From: Desulfuromusa sp.
GTDB lineage: Bacteria > Desulfobacterota > Desulfuromonadia > Desulfuromonadales > Geopsychrobacteraceae
Assembly (NCBI GenBank): GCA_029934755.1
Contig: JAOZLQ010000006.1
Span: forward strand, 1 to 28,497
Direction of reading: 5' to 3'
DNA: 28,497 bases
Part shown: positions 16,854-25,169 of the stretch, piece by piece
How positions within the stretch are numbered: position 1 is the first letter of the stretch
Layout of the letters: each line of letters opens with the position of its first letter
Notes under the pieces: generated by a model
Database searches by the model: none
What the model was told of the DNA's origin: nothing
The model's input: the letters and a program-made list of their open reading frames with translations, nothing else
Translations under genes and position numbers: made by a program

Positions 16854-18130
16854 CAGAGATTTTCCACCTGCCGTAACGCAATCTCTGCCCGTCTGGTAAT
16901 CGTCTCAACCAACTGGAGGTATACCTCATTTTCGCCGTAGTTTTTCGTCATCACAATAGCGACTTCTTCGGCTTTCCGGGAAATTTCCGATGCCATTCTA
17001 TTCAAAGTCGCCATAACTGGTTTTAGCGAAGCGACCCCTGCCTGCTCAGTAAAACACGTCCATACTTTGGTATCGATATCACGGGAATCATAAACACCCC
17101 CGATCGCCATCGCCAGTCTGGATGACAGGGAGGGGTAAATACCGGTACAGACCAGATCGTAAAACGGAGCCAGAGAAGGATTAGAACCATGGTCATAAAG
17201 TAGCGAAATATTTTTTGCGTGACTGTCGGCATTGCAGATCAGGTAGTTGAAAATCACCAAATCTATCAATTTAATTCGATCAACGAGGGGAGTTCGACAG
17301 GAATCTATAACCTGAAAACATGCCCGGCAACCAGGACCGCCCCCTTCCTCATACTTAAACCGGTAAGAATGTCCGGTCGCCTGACAAAAATCCTCCTGAT
17401 GGATACGTGACAGATGACCTTCCCTGTCGACATTTCGATCATAACGCTCAATGAGGTAAAAAAAATCGTCCTCTCCAACCCGAAGGAGAGATACATCAGG
17501 AACCTGGAGTCCCATTTCCCTCGCAAGAGTCATACAAAATGCCTCGTTTTCAACAAGGTTAGGAAATCGATAATTTGGTGGTTTGAGAATATGGGTGCTG
17601 GGAGATCCATCCAAAGGGAGGTATATTGCTCCATCCCGAATCGCAATCGGCAATTTATCCTGGACTCCGGCTAGCGATAGTCGAGTATTTTCCTCATCAT
17701 CCAGGAACGTTGGATCCATAATGTATGCTTCATCCAGCAATTTACACATATCATCATTGTTGAGTTGCCGATAGCGCACAGAACCTGGTTCAAACGTAAA
17801 CTCAGCCGATCCTGGATAGAACGCCAAGGCTCCGGCACAATCGCCACCCAGTACAGCGAGAAGCCCAAAATCATCGTCCGCCGAAACCCGGTTTTTACTG
17901 GCAAAATAATCACGTATCTGCCCCTCAGGCAAAAGATTCGAAAAAAAAGCTTTCGAAATCTCAGGAGTAAAAGATTCCTCCTGTAGTGGCAGAGATAGAG
18001 ACAAAGGGATCGATGCCAAGCTGGTTATCCAACTGGATTCATAGGTAAAAAAATAATCACCGCTTTCCCTCGCCGTTAGTATTCCGACTTTTGTTGACTC
18101 AATATAAACATGGAGAAAGTTGTCCATCAT
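16853..18130 (-). CDS. hipA: HipA-family serine/threonine kinase (toxin-like)
   Basis: A 425-residue kinase of the HipA family; E. coli HipA phosphorylates glutamyl-tRNA synthetase and stops growth. An N-terminal domain (about 1-110) is followed by the HipA kinase core. The loop LSLAGVQDK (serine near residue 152) matches the E. coli ISIAGAQEK loop with its regulatory serine. Catalytic Asp lies in NADSHAKN (about 302), the metal-binding Asp in FYD (about 325), and the ATP-side motif is STHILKPPN. All key residues are present, so it should be active. The start ATG at 18130 has AAGGA eight bases upstream; a TTG two codons earlier is possible. It follows hipB by 11 bases. Whether the target is a tRNA synthetase is unknown. 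Confidence 0.9.
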   Translation of the reverse strand: MMDNFLHVYIESTKVGILTARESGDYFFTYESSWITSLASIPLSLSLPLQEESFTPEISKAFFSNLLPEGQIRDYFASKNRVSADDDFGLLAVLGGDCAGALAFYPGSAEFTFEPGSVRYRQLNNDDMCKLLDEAYIMDPTFLDDEENTRLSLAGVQDKLPIAIRDGAIYLPLDGSPSTHILKPPNYRFPNLVENEAFCMTLAREMGLQVPDVSLLRVGEDDFFYLIERYDRNVDREGHLSRIHQEDFCQATGHSYRFKYEEGGGPGCRACFQVIDSCRTPLVDRIKLIDLVIFNYLICNADSHAKNISLLYDHGSNPSLAPFYDLVCTGIYPSLSSRLAMAIGGVYDSRDIDTKVWTCFTEQAGVASLKPVMATLNRMASEISRKAEEVAIVMTKNYGENEVYLQLVETITRRAEIALRQVENL

Positions 18131-18141
18131 ATACAAAATCC

Positions 18142-18372
18142 TTACTCTCTACTGTCGGCGACCAAATCAATACCAAGTGTGCGAAGCAACAAGAGAACTT
18201 TACCAATTTCGGCGGTTTCTTTGCCACGTTCCACCTCCGAAATAAACCTGACACTGACACCACAATAAGCAGCAACCTGTCCCTGGGTCAGATGCTGCTC
18301 TTTGCGTTTTTTACGTAGCAACGTTCCCAATACCTTGGGACTGGATACCGCAACCGCACCGATTCCAACCAT
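18142..18372 (-). CDS. hipB: HipB-like HTH antitoxin/repressor
   Basis: A 76-residue protein with a HTH_3/XRE fold at about 14-68 (KRKEQHLTQGQVAAYCGVS, then VRFISEVERGKETAEIGKVL). Such proteins bind their own promoter and neutralise the paired HipA kinase. The start ATG at 18372 has GGAG five bases upstream. The promoter region carries three CCGTAAGGG-like palindromes, good candidate operators. The short tail after the HTH (LRTLGIDLVADSRE) is typical of HipB, where it contacts HipA. No third gene is present, which argues against a HipBST-type system. Confidence 0.88.
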   Translation of the reverse strand: MVGIGAVAVSSPKVLGTLLRKKRKEQHLTQGQVAAYCGVSVRFISEVERGKETAEIGKVLLLLRTLGIDLVADSRE

Positions 18373-18421
18373 GACAACTCCGACTATTCAAGGTTTCCCG
18401 AAAAAACAGGAAAGTATTTTT

Positions 18422-18530
18422 CCCGTAAGGGTCAATATTAAGAAAAATCGTAATTATTTACAACATATTTTACCGTAAGGGAAAATATATTGTAATTTTG
18501 CTATTCTTGGATATTTTTCTACCGTACGGT
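18422..18530 (-). promoter_or_regulatory. hipBA promoter with three operator-like palindromes
   Basis: Three similar sites occur at 18422-18431 (CCCGTAAGGG), 18472-18481 (ACCGTAAGGG) and 18521-18530 (ACCGTACGGT), centres 50 and 49 bases apart. On the reverse strand TTGTAA (18458-18463), a 17-base spacer and TAATAT (18435-18440) make a plausible promoter. Site 2 lies just upstream of the -35 and site 1 covers the expected start point near 18428. This is a layout for self-repression by HipB. The repeats are seen directly; the binding protein is inferred. Confidence 0.65.
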
Positions 18531-18636
18531 AATTTATGAAGTTGAACATTGAAAGATTGCCCTACCTCCCAAAAATCAATCACAACAACGTATCAAGTTG
18601 CTACCCTCAAGCCTTTGAATAGTAGAACCCTAACCC

Positions 18637-18656
18637 AGCCAGCCAGCCAGCCAGCC
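18637..18656. repeat. AGCC tetranucleotide repeat, five copies
   Basis: Five perfect AGCC units followed by a degenerate AACC, inside the 476-base gap between hipB and the GAF-HlyD gene. A short repeat of this kind can vary by slippage, but here it lies outside any gene and about 190 bases before the next start codon. Confidence 0.9.
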
Positions 18657-18746
18657 AACCAGTAATCCTCAGATATACATGTTATTACAACTAGTTATGA
18701 TCTACCAATTAAGATTAGTATAAATATATAATTTTTATATAATTTA

Positions 18747-18773
18747 TTGACTTTAATTATTTAAAATTATAAA
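18747..18773 (+). promoter_or_regulatory. possible promoter in AT-rich tract before the secretion cluster
   Basis: TTGACT (18747-18752), a 15-base spacer and TATAAA (18768-18773) lie in a strongly AT-rich stretch (about 18700-18790), 75 bases before the first gene of the cluster. The spacer is short, so this is a weak call. The AT-rich tract could also bind an H-NS-like silencer. Apart from this, the AGCC repeat and the hipBA operators, I see nothing else in the gap. Confidence 0.35.
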
Positions 18774-18848
18774 ATTCACATCTCTAATTGCGCCTTATTC
18801 AATTTCATTACTTATAAATAGTCCCACAGGGAATTAGATTTTAAATAA

Positions 18849-20618
18849 ATGACAGATAAAATCCTCCAAAATTGGCTTTTGCAACAGTGTCAAATCCTTC
18901 CCGGATCACGCCGTGCCGTGCTGTTGACCGGTCCTCCTGATGAGGGTCCGTATAATCGTGCTATTTCCTGGCCCGACGAACAGGCCAATATCCCCTCTCT
19001 CAAGCGGATGACTGAAGCGGTATTACGCAGTAAGCAATCGGTCATAAAAACCAGAAATAACGCAACAGAAACCACCGGGGAACCATTGGATGCCATGGCT
19101 TGTCCATTTTTTCTGCAAGGGCAATTGACCGGGATTGTCGCCATTGAGATGACCACCCGTTCCAAACCGATGCAACAGGCCGCCATCCAGCAGGTTCAAC
19201 TTGGCCTCAAATGGCTTGAGACAATGATTCAGATGAATGCATCATCAAGCAAGGAACAATTGGTGACCTTGATCGATTTATTGGCCGCCGGGCTGGAACA
19301 CGAAAACTTCCAGGTTGCTTTGAGCCATGTTGCGACTGAACTGGCGGAACGCTTCTCCTGCCAGCGAGTGAGTATCGGCTTCCTGCGTCACAACCGGCTG
19401 CGGGTTGAGGCTCTGTCTCACAGTCAACAGATCGACCGGCAGTCCAACCTGATGCGGGCCATCCGTGATGCGATGACCGAAGCAGCCGATCAGGGAGCCA
19501 GTATCGTTTATCCGGCCGAAACTGAGGATACCCTCCAGATCACCACCTTCCATGAACAACTGGCGAAACAACAGGAAGGGACAACAATTTGCACTGTTCC
19601 GTTGATCAAAGATGCAACGGTAGTTGGAGCACTGTTATTGGAACGGCAGCTGGAAAAACCTTTTACCAGGGAAACCATCGAACAATGTGAACAGATCGGA
19701 CTCCTGCTTGGGCCGGTACTCGAAACCAGAAGGCGGGATGAACGTTTTATCGGCTTCAAGGTTGTCGATTCCTTCCGTGCGGGTCTCGGCAAGCTTTTAG
19801 GCCCCAGACATCTCACTCTGAAAGCAATGACCGCGCTCTCTGTTATTTTACTGCTCTGGTTGTCTTTGAGCACCGGTCAGTTCCGTATCTCAACCGATTC
19901 TGTCCTAGAAGCAAGTATCTGTCGTGTCATTGTCGCCCCGCAGGAAGGCTATATCGCAACTGCCCTTGCGCGTGCCGGTGACCTGGTCAATGAGGGCGAC
20001 CTGCTGGCGACACTTGACGATAAACAGCTACGGCAGGAACAGCGTAAATGGCAGGGCCAACGAGAGCAGTTAGTCAAAGAATACCGCAAAGCACTCGCCA
20101 GTTTTGATCGTGCCGAAGTTGCCATTCTGAATGCAAAACGGTTACAGGCCGAAGCACAGTTGCAACTGGTTGAACAGCAACTGGAACGCACCAGCCTTAT
20201 TGCTCCATTTTCCGGGTTAGTGGTTAAAGGGGATCTCAGCCAGTCGCTCGGATCCCCGGTCGAGCGAGGAGAAGTTCTGTATGAAGTAGCTCCAACCGAT
20301 GCATACAAGGTTGTTTTAAAGGTCGATGATCGTGATATCGGCCTGGTTTCCATCGGTCAACAGGGAAAACTCCGGCTTTCAGGAATCCCCGACCAGTTGA
20401 TCGAAGTGCAGATTAATCGAGTAACGCCAGTGTCTTCAGTCGAGGAAGGACGTAACTATTTCCGCGTTGAAGCGGTGATGGCAGATCATTCTGATCTGCT
20501 TCGTCCCGGCATGGAGGGAGTAACCCGCATCGAAATCGGCGAGGCAAAAAAAATCTGGATCTGGACTCGCCGGATGACTGAGTGGCTACGTTTATTTACC
20601 TGGAGCTGGTTACCTTAA
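18849..20618 (+). CDS. GAF-domain/HlyD fusion membrane adaptor
   Basis: A 589-residue fusion. Residues 1-125 look like a degenerate GAF-like domain and 135-297 a clearer one (ELAERFSCQRVSIGFLRHNR, ending TVPLIKDATVVGALLLERQ). One membrane helix follows (about 323-341), then a periplasmic HlyD-type adaptor (about 350-575): a lipoyl-like half (VIVAPQEGYIATALARAGD), a coiled-coil hairpin (about 395-450), the second lipoyl half (LIAPFSGLVVKGDLSQSLG) and a beta barrel. The predicted topology puts the GAF part in the cytoplasm and the adaptor in the periplasm. This suggests a cytoplasmic signal or nucleotide controls an export complex. The ligand is unknown. ATG at 18849 has no good ribosome site. 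It is the first gene of the plus-strand cluster. Confidence 0.85.
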   Translation: MTDKILQNWLLQQCQILPGSRRAVLLTGPPDEGPYNRAISWPDEQANIPSLKRMTEAVLRSKQSVIKTRNNATETTGEPLDAMACPFFLQGQLTGIVAIEMTTRSKPMQQAAIQQVQLGLKWLETMIQMNASSSKEQLVTLIDLLAAGLEHENFQVALSHVATELAERFSCQRVSIGFLRHNRLRVEALSHSQQIDRQSNLMRAIRDAMTEAADQGASIVYPAETEDTLQITTFHEQLAKQQEGTTICTVPLIKDATVVGALLLERQLEKPFTRETIEQCEQIGLLLGPVLETRRRDERFIGFKVVDSFRAGLGKLLGPRHLTLKAMTALSVILLLWLSLSTGQFRISTDSVLEASICRVIVAPQEGYIATALARAGDLVNEGDLLATLDDKQLRQEQRKWQGQREQLVKEYRKALASFDRAEVAILNAKRLQAEAQLQLVEQQLERTSLIAPFSGLVVKGDLSQSLGSPVERGEVLYEVAPTDAYKVVLKVDDRDIGLVSIGQQGKLRLSGIPDQLIEVQINRVTPVSSVEEGRNYFRVEAVMADHSDLLRPGMEGVTRIEIGEAKKIWIWTRRMTEWLRLFTWSWLP

Positions 20619-20690
20619 CCTGAAACTTGAAATGCTCAATTCAGGCATAAATGATATTTGGTTCTCCACTTGACTCAACTTACATAGGTT

Positions 20691-20812
20691 CCCTCCCCCC
20701 AGCGTGGGGGAGGGTTAGGGTGGGGGGGATTTTGCAAAGAGACACCCCCATCCCAACCTTCCCCCATCAAGAGGGAAGGGGAAATTCCGTCACTCCAGAA
20801 TATTTAGTGGAG
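20691..20812. repeat. palindromic leader repeat, copy A (before the M50 gene)
   Basis: Contains the hairpin CCCTCCCCC/GGGGGAGGG (20691-20714), an imperfect inverted repeat of the GGTTAGGG/CCCAACC type, and CCTTCCC/GGGAAGG. A 42-base stretch at 20743-20784 is identical to 26300-26341. Then comes a CTCCA/TGGAG hairpin (20793-20812) also found in copy B. TAACCAGAAA (20822-20831) follows just before the start codon, as in copy B. The shared block thus covers the leader of the downstream gene. Confidence 0.9.
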
Positions 20813-20839
20813 TAACGCAGATAACCAGAAATAGATATT

Positions 20840-22987
20840 ATGAGTGAATCTCTTTTCAGCACATATTGGTATCGCGTGGCTCATCTTCGGCCATCATTAC
20901 GTGATTCTGCACAGGTTTCTCGACACATTTACCGGGGACAAACCTGGTATGTGTTCAGAAACGCTTTAAATGGTCGCAATCATCGTTTCAATGCCTCTGC
21001 CTACGCCCTGATCGGACAGATGGACGGGCAACGCACCGTGCAACAACTCTGGGAAGCTGCTGAAAAAACCTCTACCGATCAGGTTCCGACTCAGGATGAA
21101 GTGATCCGTCTGCTCGGACAACTCCATGAAGCCGATCTGATTCAGAGCGACATTCTGCCCAGCACCATTGAATTGTTCAAGCAGGTTCAGGGACAGCAGA
21201 ATCGTACCTGGAAGAAAAAAATTGCCAATCCGTTCTCACTGAAGTTTCCACTCTGGGATCCTGATCGTTTTCTGGAACGTTGGGAGTTCTTGATTTCCCC
21301 TCTGCTGACGCGTAATGCTTTCATCCTCTGGTTGATGATTGTTCTATCTGCTCTTGCAATGACTGTCGTCCACTGGACTGAACTCACAAGCCGACTCTCC
21401 GATCAACTGTTCTCACCGAGTAACCTCCTCTTGCTCTGGCTGGTTTATCCCGTGGTGAAAGTTTTCCATGAGTTCGGGCATGCCTTTGCGGTTAAAAAAT
21501 GGGGAGGCGAAGTCCATGAAATGGGAATTATCCTGCTAGCCCTCACTCCCCTGCCCTATGTTGAAGCCTCTTCTTCTGCGGCTTTTTCGGACAAGCAACA
21601 ACGAATCGTAGTGGCCGCTATGGGGATGGTGGTCGAGTTGTTGCTGGCATCCCTGGCACTATTCGTCTGGTTGAATGTCGAACCCGGCCTGATCAGTGCA
21701 CTGGCCTACAACGTGATGTTGATCGGTGGCGTTTCAACAGTCTTGTTCAACGGCAATCCGCTGTTGCGCTACGACGGCTACTACATGCTGGCCGATCTGG
21801 TCGAGATCCCCAACTTGGGACAACGTTCAACTCGCTATCTTGGCTATCTGCTGCAGAAATATGTTCTTGGTTTCGCCGATGTTCGTTCCCCCATTACCGC
21901 CTCCGGGGAAAAAGGTTGGTTTGCCATCTATGGGCCGATTTCGTTCGTCTATCGGATCCTGATCATGATCGGTCTCATCCTGCTGGTCAGCAGTCATTTT
22001 TTCACCATCGGCGTATTGATCGCCATCTGGGGTGCCATCAGTCTGCTGCTGTTACCTGCAATTCGAACTCTCAGCAACTTCTTTAACAGTCCCGGAGCAC
22101 GTCAAAAGCGCCCCAGGATTGTCGCTGTTAGTAGTGTTCTGGCGCTGGTGATGATGTTGTTGCTGTTCATTTTCCCGATGCCCCTCTGGACCACGACTCA
22201 AGGAGTGGTCTGGTTACCGGAACAATCGGTCATCCGCGCCGGAACCGATTTTGAAGTGGTCGAAATTCTCGCTGCGGTTGAAAAATCTGTCGATCAGGGA
22301 GCACCATTGATCCGGGGGGGAAATCCCTTTCTGCAAGCAGAAATTAAGGTTCTCAACGCCCAACTGCAGGAACTTTACGCGACTTATCATGCTCAACCGC
22401 TCCATGAACGGGTCAAACGAAAAATGATTATGGGAGAGATCGAACTGCTTAAGGGGGATTTAAAACAAAGTCAGGATGACCTGGAAAAATTGCTGGTTCG
22501 CAGCCCAAGTAGTGGAAAGTTTATTCTGGTCGATGCCCAGAATCTCCCCGGCCGCTTTATCCACCAGGGTGATTTACTCGGCTATATCGTAGCTGAACAC
22601 CGCCCCACGGTACGAGCTGTGGTTCGACAATCTGACATCGGTCTGGTACGGGAACGGGTTACCGGAGTAAAAATAAGATTGGCTGAACAAATAGCCGATT
22701 CCGTATCAGCCACCATTGAACGGATTGTCCCGGCAGCCGATATTCAATTGCCAACCGCCGCATTGGGAACCACCGGTGGTGGGGATATTCAGGTTGATCC
22801 GACCGATCCAGAGGGTTTGCGTGCTTTGGAAACAATTTTTCAACTCGATATCAGCCTGCCGGAACAGATTGCAAATCCGCATATTGGCGGGCGGGTCTAT
22901 GTCAAATTCGAGCACGGAACCATGCCGTTAGCGATGCAATGGTATCGCAGTTTGCGGCAGCTATTCCTACGGAAATATTATGTTTGA
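20840..22987 (+). CDS. PqqD-like/M50 site-2 protease/HlyD fusion
   Basis: A 715-residue polytopic protein. Residues about 28-105 resemble a PqqD/RRE-type peptide-binding domain (YVFRNALNGRNHRFNASAYA, then DEVIRLLGQLHEADLI). The M50 zinc protease core has HEFGH at 210-214 (zinc His210 and His214, catalytic Glu211) and the second metal motif RYDGYY with Asp312, amid several membrane helices (about 158-440). The C-terminal part (about 450-715) is a periplasmic HlyD-like adaptor with a lipoyl-type fold, a short coiled coil and barrel strands. The key residues are intact. The likely role is leader recognition, intramembrane cleavage and docking to the export complex; this is inferred from architecture and neighbours. 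Start ATG at 20840; the ribosome site is weak. Confidence 0.87.
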   Translation: MSESLFSTYWYRVAHLRPSLRDSAQVSRHIYRGQTWYVFRNALNGRNHRFNASAYALIGQMDGQRTVQQLWEAAEKTSTDQVPTQDEVIRLLGQLHEADLIQSDILPSTIELFKQVQGQQNRTWKKKIANPFSLKFPLWDPDRFLERWEFLISPLLTRNAFILWLMIVLSALAMTVVHWTELTSRLSDQLFSPSNLLLLWLVYPVVKVFHEFGHAFAVKKWGGEVHEMGIILLALTPLPYVEASSSAAFSDKQQRIVVAAMGMVVELLLASLALFVWLNVEPGLISALAYNVMLIGGVSTVLFNGNPLLRYDGYYMLADLVEIPNLGQRSTRYLGYLLQKYVLGFADVRSPITASGEKGWFAIYGPISFVYRILIMIGLILLVSSHFFTIGVLIAIWGAISLLLLPAIRTLSNFFNSPGARQKRPRIVAVSSVLALVMMLLLFIFPMPLWTTTQGVVWLPEQSVIRAGTDFEVVEILAAVEKSVDQGAPLIRGGNPFLQAEIKVLNAQLQELYATYHAQPLHERVKRKMIMGEIELLKGDLKQSQDDLEKLLVRSPSSGKFILVDAQNLPGRFIHQGDLLGYIVAEHRPTVRAVVRQSDIGLVRERVTGVKIRLAEQIADSVSATIERIVPAADIQLPTAALGTTGGGDIQVDPTDPEGLRALETIFQLDISLPEQIANPHIGGRVYVKFEHGTMPLAMQWYRSLRQLFLRKYYV

Positions 22988-23130
22988 TGGCGTCGCAGTA
23001 TTTACTCATGTCCCTTCTCCCTGTGGGAGAAGGTGCCCGGTAGGGCGGATGAGGGGGAAGTTATTTTTGACGTGTCCCCTCACCCGACGCTTCGCGCCAC
23101 CCTCTCCCAGAGAGAGAGGGGATACTTTTG
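22985..23130. repeat. REP-like palindromic repeat between the M50 and SecA genes
   Basis: After the 13-base TGATGGCGTCGCA (22985-22997, also at 16808-16820) lie the hairpin CCTTCTCCC/GGGAGAAGG (about 23012-23033) and a CCCTCACCC...CCACCCTCTCCC block that is the imperfect reverse complement of the preceding GGTAGGGCGGATGAGGGGG. Such elements are widespread dispersed repeats. The final GAGGGG of the repeat sits nine bases before the SecA-like ATG and can act as its ribosome site. Confidence 0.75.
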
Positions 23131-25143
23131 ATGTTTAGTTCTTCTCTGGCAGCAGAAACCGGTGCCATGCGACCGGGATTGATTTCTGGACGTTATCCAG
23201 AACGGGGTGATCAGGAACCGGGTCTGATCGATCGGTCTTTCAGTGCCCTGCAGGGGACACTGGCACGGATCAGCATCGATCGGCAAAGCAGTCTGCAAAA
23301 GATCGCTGCAGCTATCAACCGGGAAGAAGAAGCTTTAATTGAGCTGGATCAAGAACAATTACATCAATTGTCGATTCAACTGCGCCGTGATTTTCGCAGT
23401 CAAGGTTTGACCGATCAGCTTTGTATCCAGTCTTTCGCTCTGATTCGTGAACTGGCAACCCGAACCCTGCAACAGCGCCACTACGATGTGCAGCTGATGG
23501 GCGGCTGGGTGATGTTACAAGGTCAACTGGCCGAAATGGAAACTGGTGAAGGGAAAACCCTGGCGGCAACTCTGGCAGCAGCAACCGCAGCGCTAGCCGG
23601 AATTCCAGTGCATGTCATCACCGTCAACGAATACCTGGTAAAACGGGATGCCGAAGCGATGGGACCGCTCTATCGTGCCCTGGGTTTATCGGTTGGGGCG
23701 GTAACCCACGATATGCCACCGGAACAATGCCGGGCTGGCTATGCTTGCGACATTACCTATTGTTCCAACAAACAGGTCGCTTTTGATTATCTGCGTGATC
23801 GCTTGTTGCTCGGCAATGATCGCAGTCAACTGCAACTGCAGCTCGAATCGGCCTACACCAATAACAACCGGCTCGGTCAATTTATGTTGCGTGGACTCTG
23901 TTTTGCCATTGTCGATGAAGCCGACAGTGTCTTGATCGATGAAGCACGCACGCCGCTGATTCTGACCCGCAATATTGATTCTTCTGCAGAACATATCGTT
24001 TATCGGCAAGCGCTGGAATTGGCTCGCCAACTGGAGCGGAACAGCGATTTTTTTATCGATACTGTAAACCGCGCCATTCAGCTCAGTCTAGCCGGGCAAC
24101 AGAAACTGGAGAATCTCACCACCGGTCACGATGGGACCTTAAGCTCCGCCCGGCAACGTGAAGAATTGGTTGGCCAGGGACTGCACGCTTTGCATCTGCT
24201 GGAGAAGGATCGCGATTATCTGGTCGATGAAAATAAGGTTTTGATTGTTGATGCCAACACCGGCCGGGTTCTGGCTGATCGTTCCTGGGAACGGGGCTTG
24301 CATCAGATGGTTGAAGAGAAGGAGAGCTGCCCATTGACCGATGCCCGCGAACAACTGGGCCGGTTGACTTATCAGCGCTTTTTCCGCCGCTATTTACGTC
24401 TTGGAGGAATGACCGGAACCGCCCGCGAAGTCAGTGCTGAACTCTGGTCGATCTACTCCTTGCGGGTACAGAGGATTCCGCTGCACCGCGCCAGCCAGCG
24501 GGAAAAGATTACAACACAAATTCACCCGCAAGCCGAGGATAAATGGTCTGCAGTGATTGCAGCAGTGCAAAAGGTGCACGATTTGGGACGACCTGTGCTC
24601 ATTGGCACCGGTTCTGTGGCTGAATCTGAATATTTGAGTCAAAAACTGACCGTAACCAAAATTTCCCATCGGGTGCTCAATGCCCGACAGGATCAGGAAG
24701 AGGCAGAAATTGTTTCCCTGGCAGGCCGTTATGGTCAGATCACCGTCGCCACCAATATGGCCGGTCGAGGCACTGACATTCCTCTGGGAGATGGGGTTGC
24801 CGCCTTGGGTGGATTGCATGTTATTTCCACCTGTCGCAACGAAGCAAAGCGGATCGACCGGCAACTGTTCGGCCGCTGTGCCCGCCAGGGAGATCCCGGC
24901 AGTTACCAGGCGATTCTTTCATTGGATGATGACCTACTTCAGCAGAACAGTAAAAATTTTATGGCGAAAACTCTGAATCGCTACGCCGGTGGAAGATATC
25001 CATTTCACCAGCAGGTCAATTTGTCGATCATCAGAGGGGCACAGAAGAAGACCGAGAAACGCCATTGCGAAGCACGGCGCAATCTGTTGCAGCAAGATCG
25101 GCAGATCAGCCGGACTCTCGCTTTTAGCGGTAATTTGGAATAA
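23131..25143 (+). CDS. accessory SecA-like translocase ATPase, C-terminally short
   Basis: A 670-residue SecA homologue; housekeeping SecA is usually about 830-900. The motor is intact: Walker A METGEGKT (about 135-142), the DEAD box in IVDEADSVLIDEARTPLIL (about 260-278), GMTGTA (about 427-432), NMAGRGTDIPLG (about 542-553) and GRCARQGDPGSYQ in NBD2. The preprotein-binding region between NBD1 and its return (about 280-365) has a divergent sequence. The protein ends within the first part of the long scaffold helix (EARRNLLQQDRQISRTLAF). The helical wing, the rest of the scaffold and the zinc-binding tail are therefore missing. No frameshift is visible, so the short form looks native. It is probably a dedicated export ATPase for this cluster. 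ATG at 23131 follows an in-frame TTG. Confidence 0.9.
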   Translation: MFSSSLAAETGAMRPGLISGRYPERGDQEPGLIDRSFSALQGTLARISIDRQSSLQKIAAAINREEEALIELDQEQLHQLSIQLRRDFRSQGLTDQLCIQSFALIRELATRTLQQRHYDVQLMGGWVMLQGQLAEMETGEGKTLAATLAAATAALAGIPVHVITVNEYLVKRDAEAMGPLYRALGLSVGAVTHDMPPEQCRAGYACDITYCSNKQVAFDYLRDRLLLGNDRSQLQLQLESAYTNNNRLGQFMLRGLCFAIVDEADSVLIDEARTPLILTRNIDSSAEHIVYRQALELARQLERNSDFFIDTVNRAIQLSLAGQQKLENLTTGHDGTLSSARQREELVGQGLHALHLLEKDRDYLVDENKVLIVDANTGRVLADRSWERGLHQMVEEKESCPLTDAREQLGRLTYQRFFRRYLRLGGMTGTAREVSAELWSIYSLRVQRIPLHRASQREKITTQIHPQAEDKWSAVIAAVQKVHDLGRPVLIGTGSVAESEYLSQKLTVTKISHRVLNARQDQEEAEIVSLAGRYGQITVATNMAGRGTDIPLGDGVAALGGLHVISTCRNEAKRIDRQLFGRCARQGDPGSYQAILSLDDDLLQQNSKNFMAKTLNRYAGGRYPFHQQVNLSIIRGAQKKTEKRHCEARRNLLQQDRQISRTLAFSGNLE

Positions 25144-25169
25144 TAAGGCAGGATGAGATCAAACCGTTA

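Noticed and set aside
16853..18372. HipBST-type three-gene system
   Set aside because: HipA is full length with its own N-terminal domain, and there is no separate HipS-like gene.
18637..18656. CRISPR or phase-variation repeat
   Set aside because: It has only five 4-base units with no spacers, and lies in no coding frame and not at promoter boxes.
23131..25143. Housekeeping secA
   Set aside because: The protein lacks the C-terminal domains and sits in an accessory cluster. A full secA is expected elsewhere in the genome.
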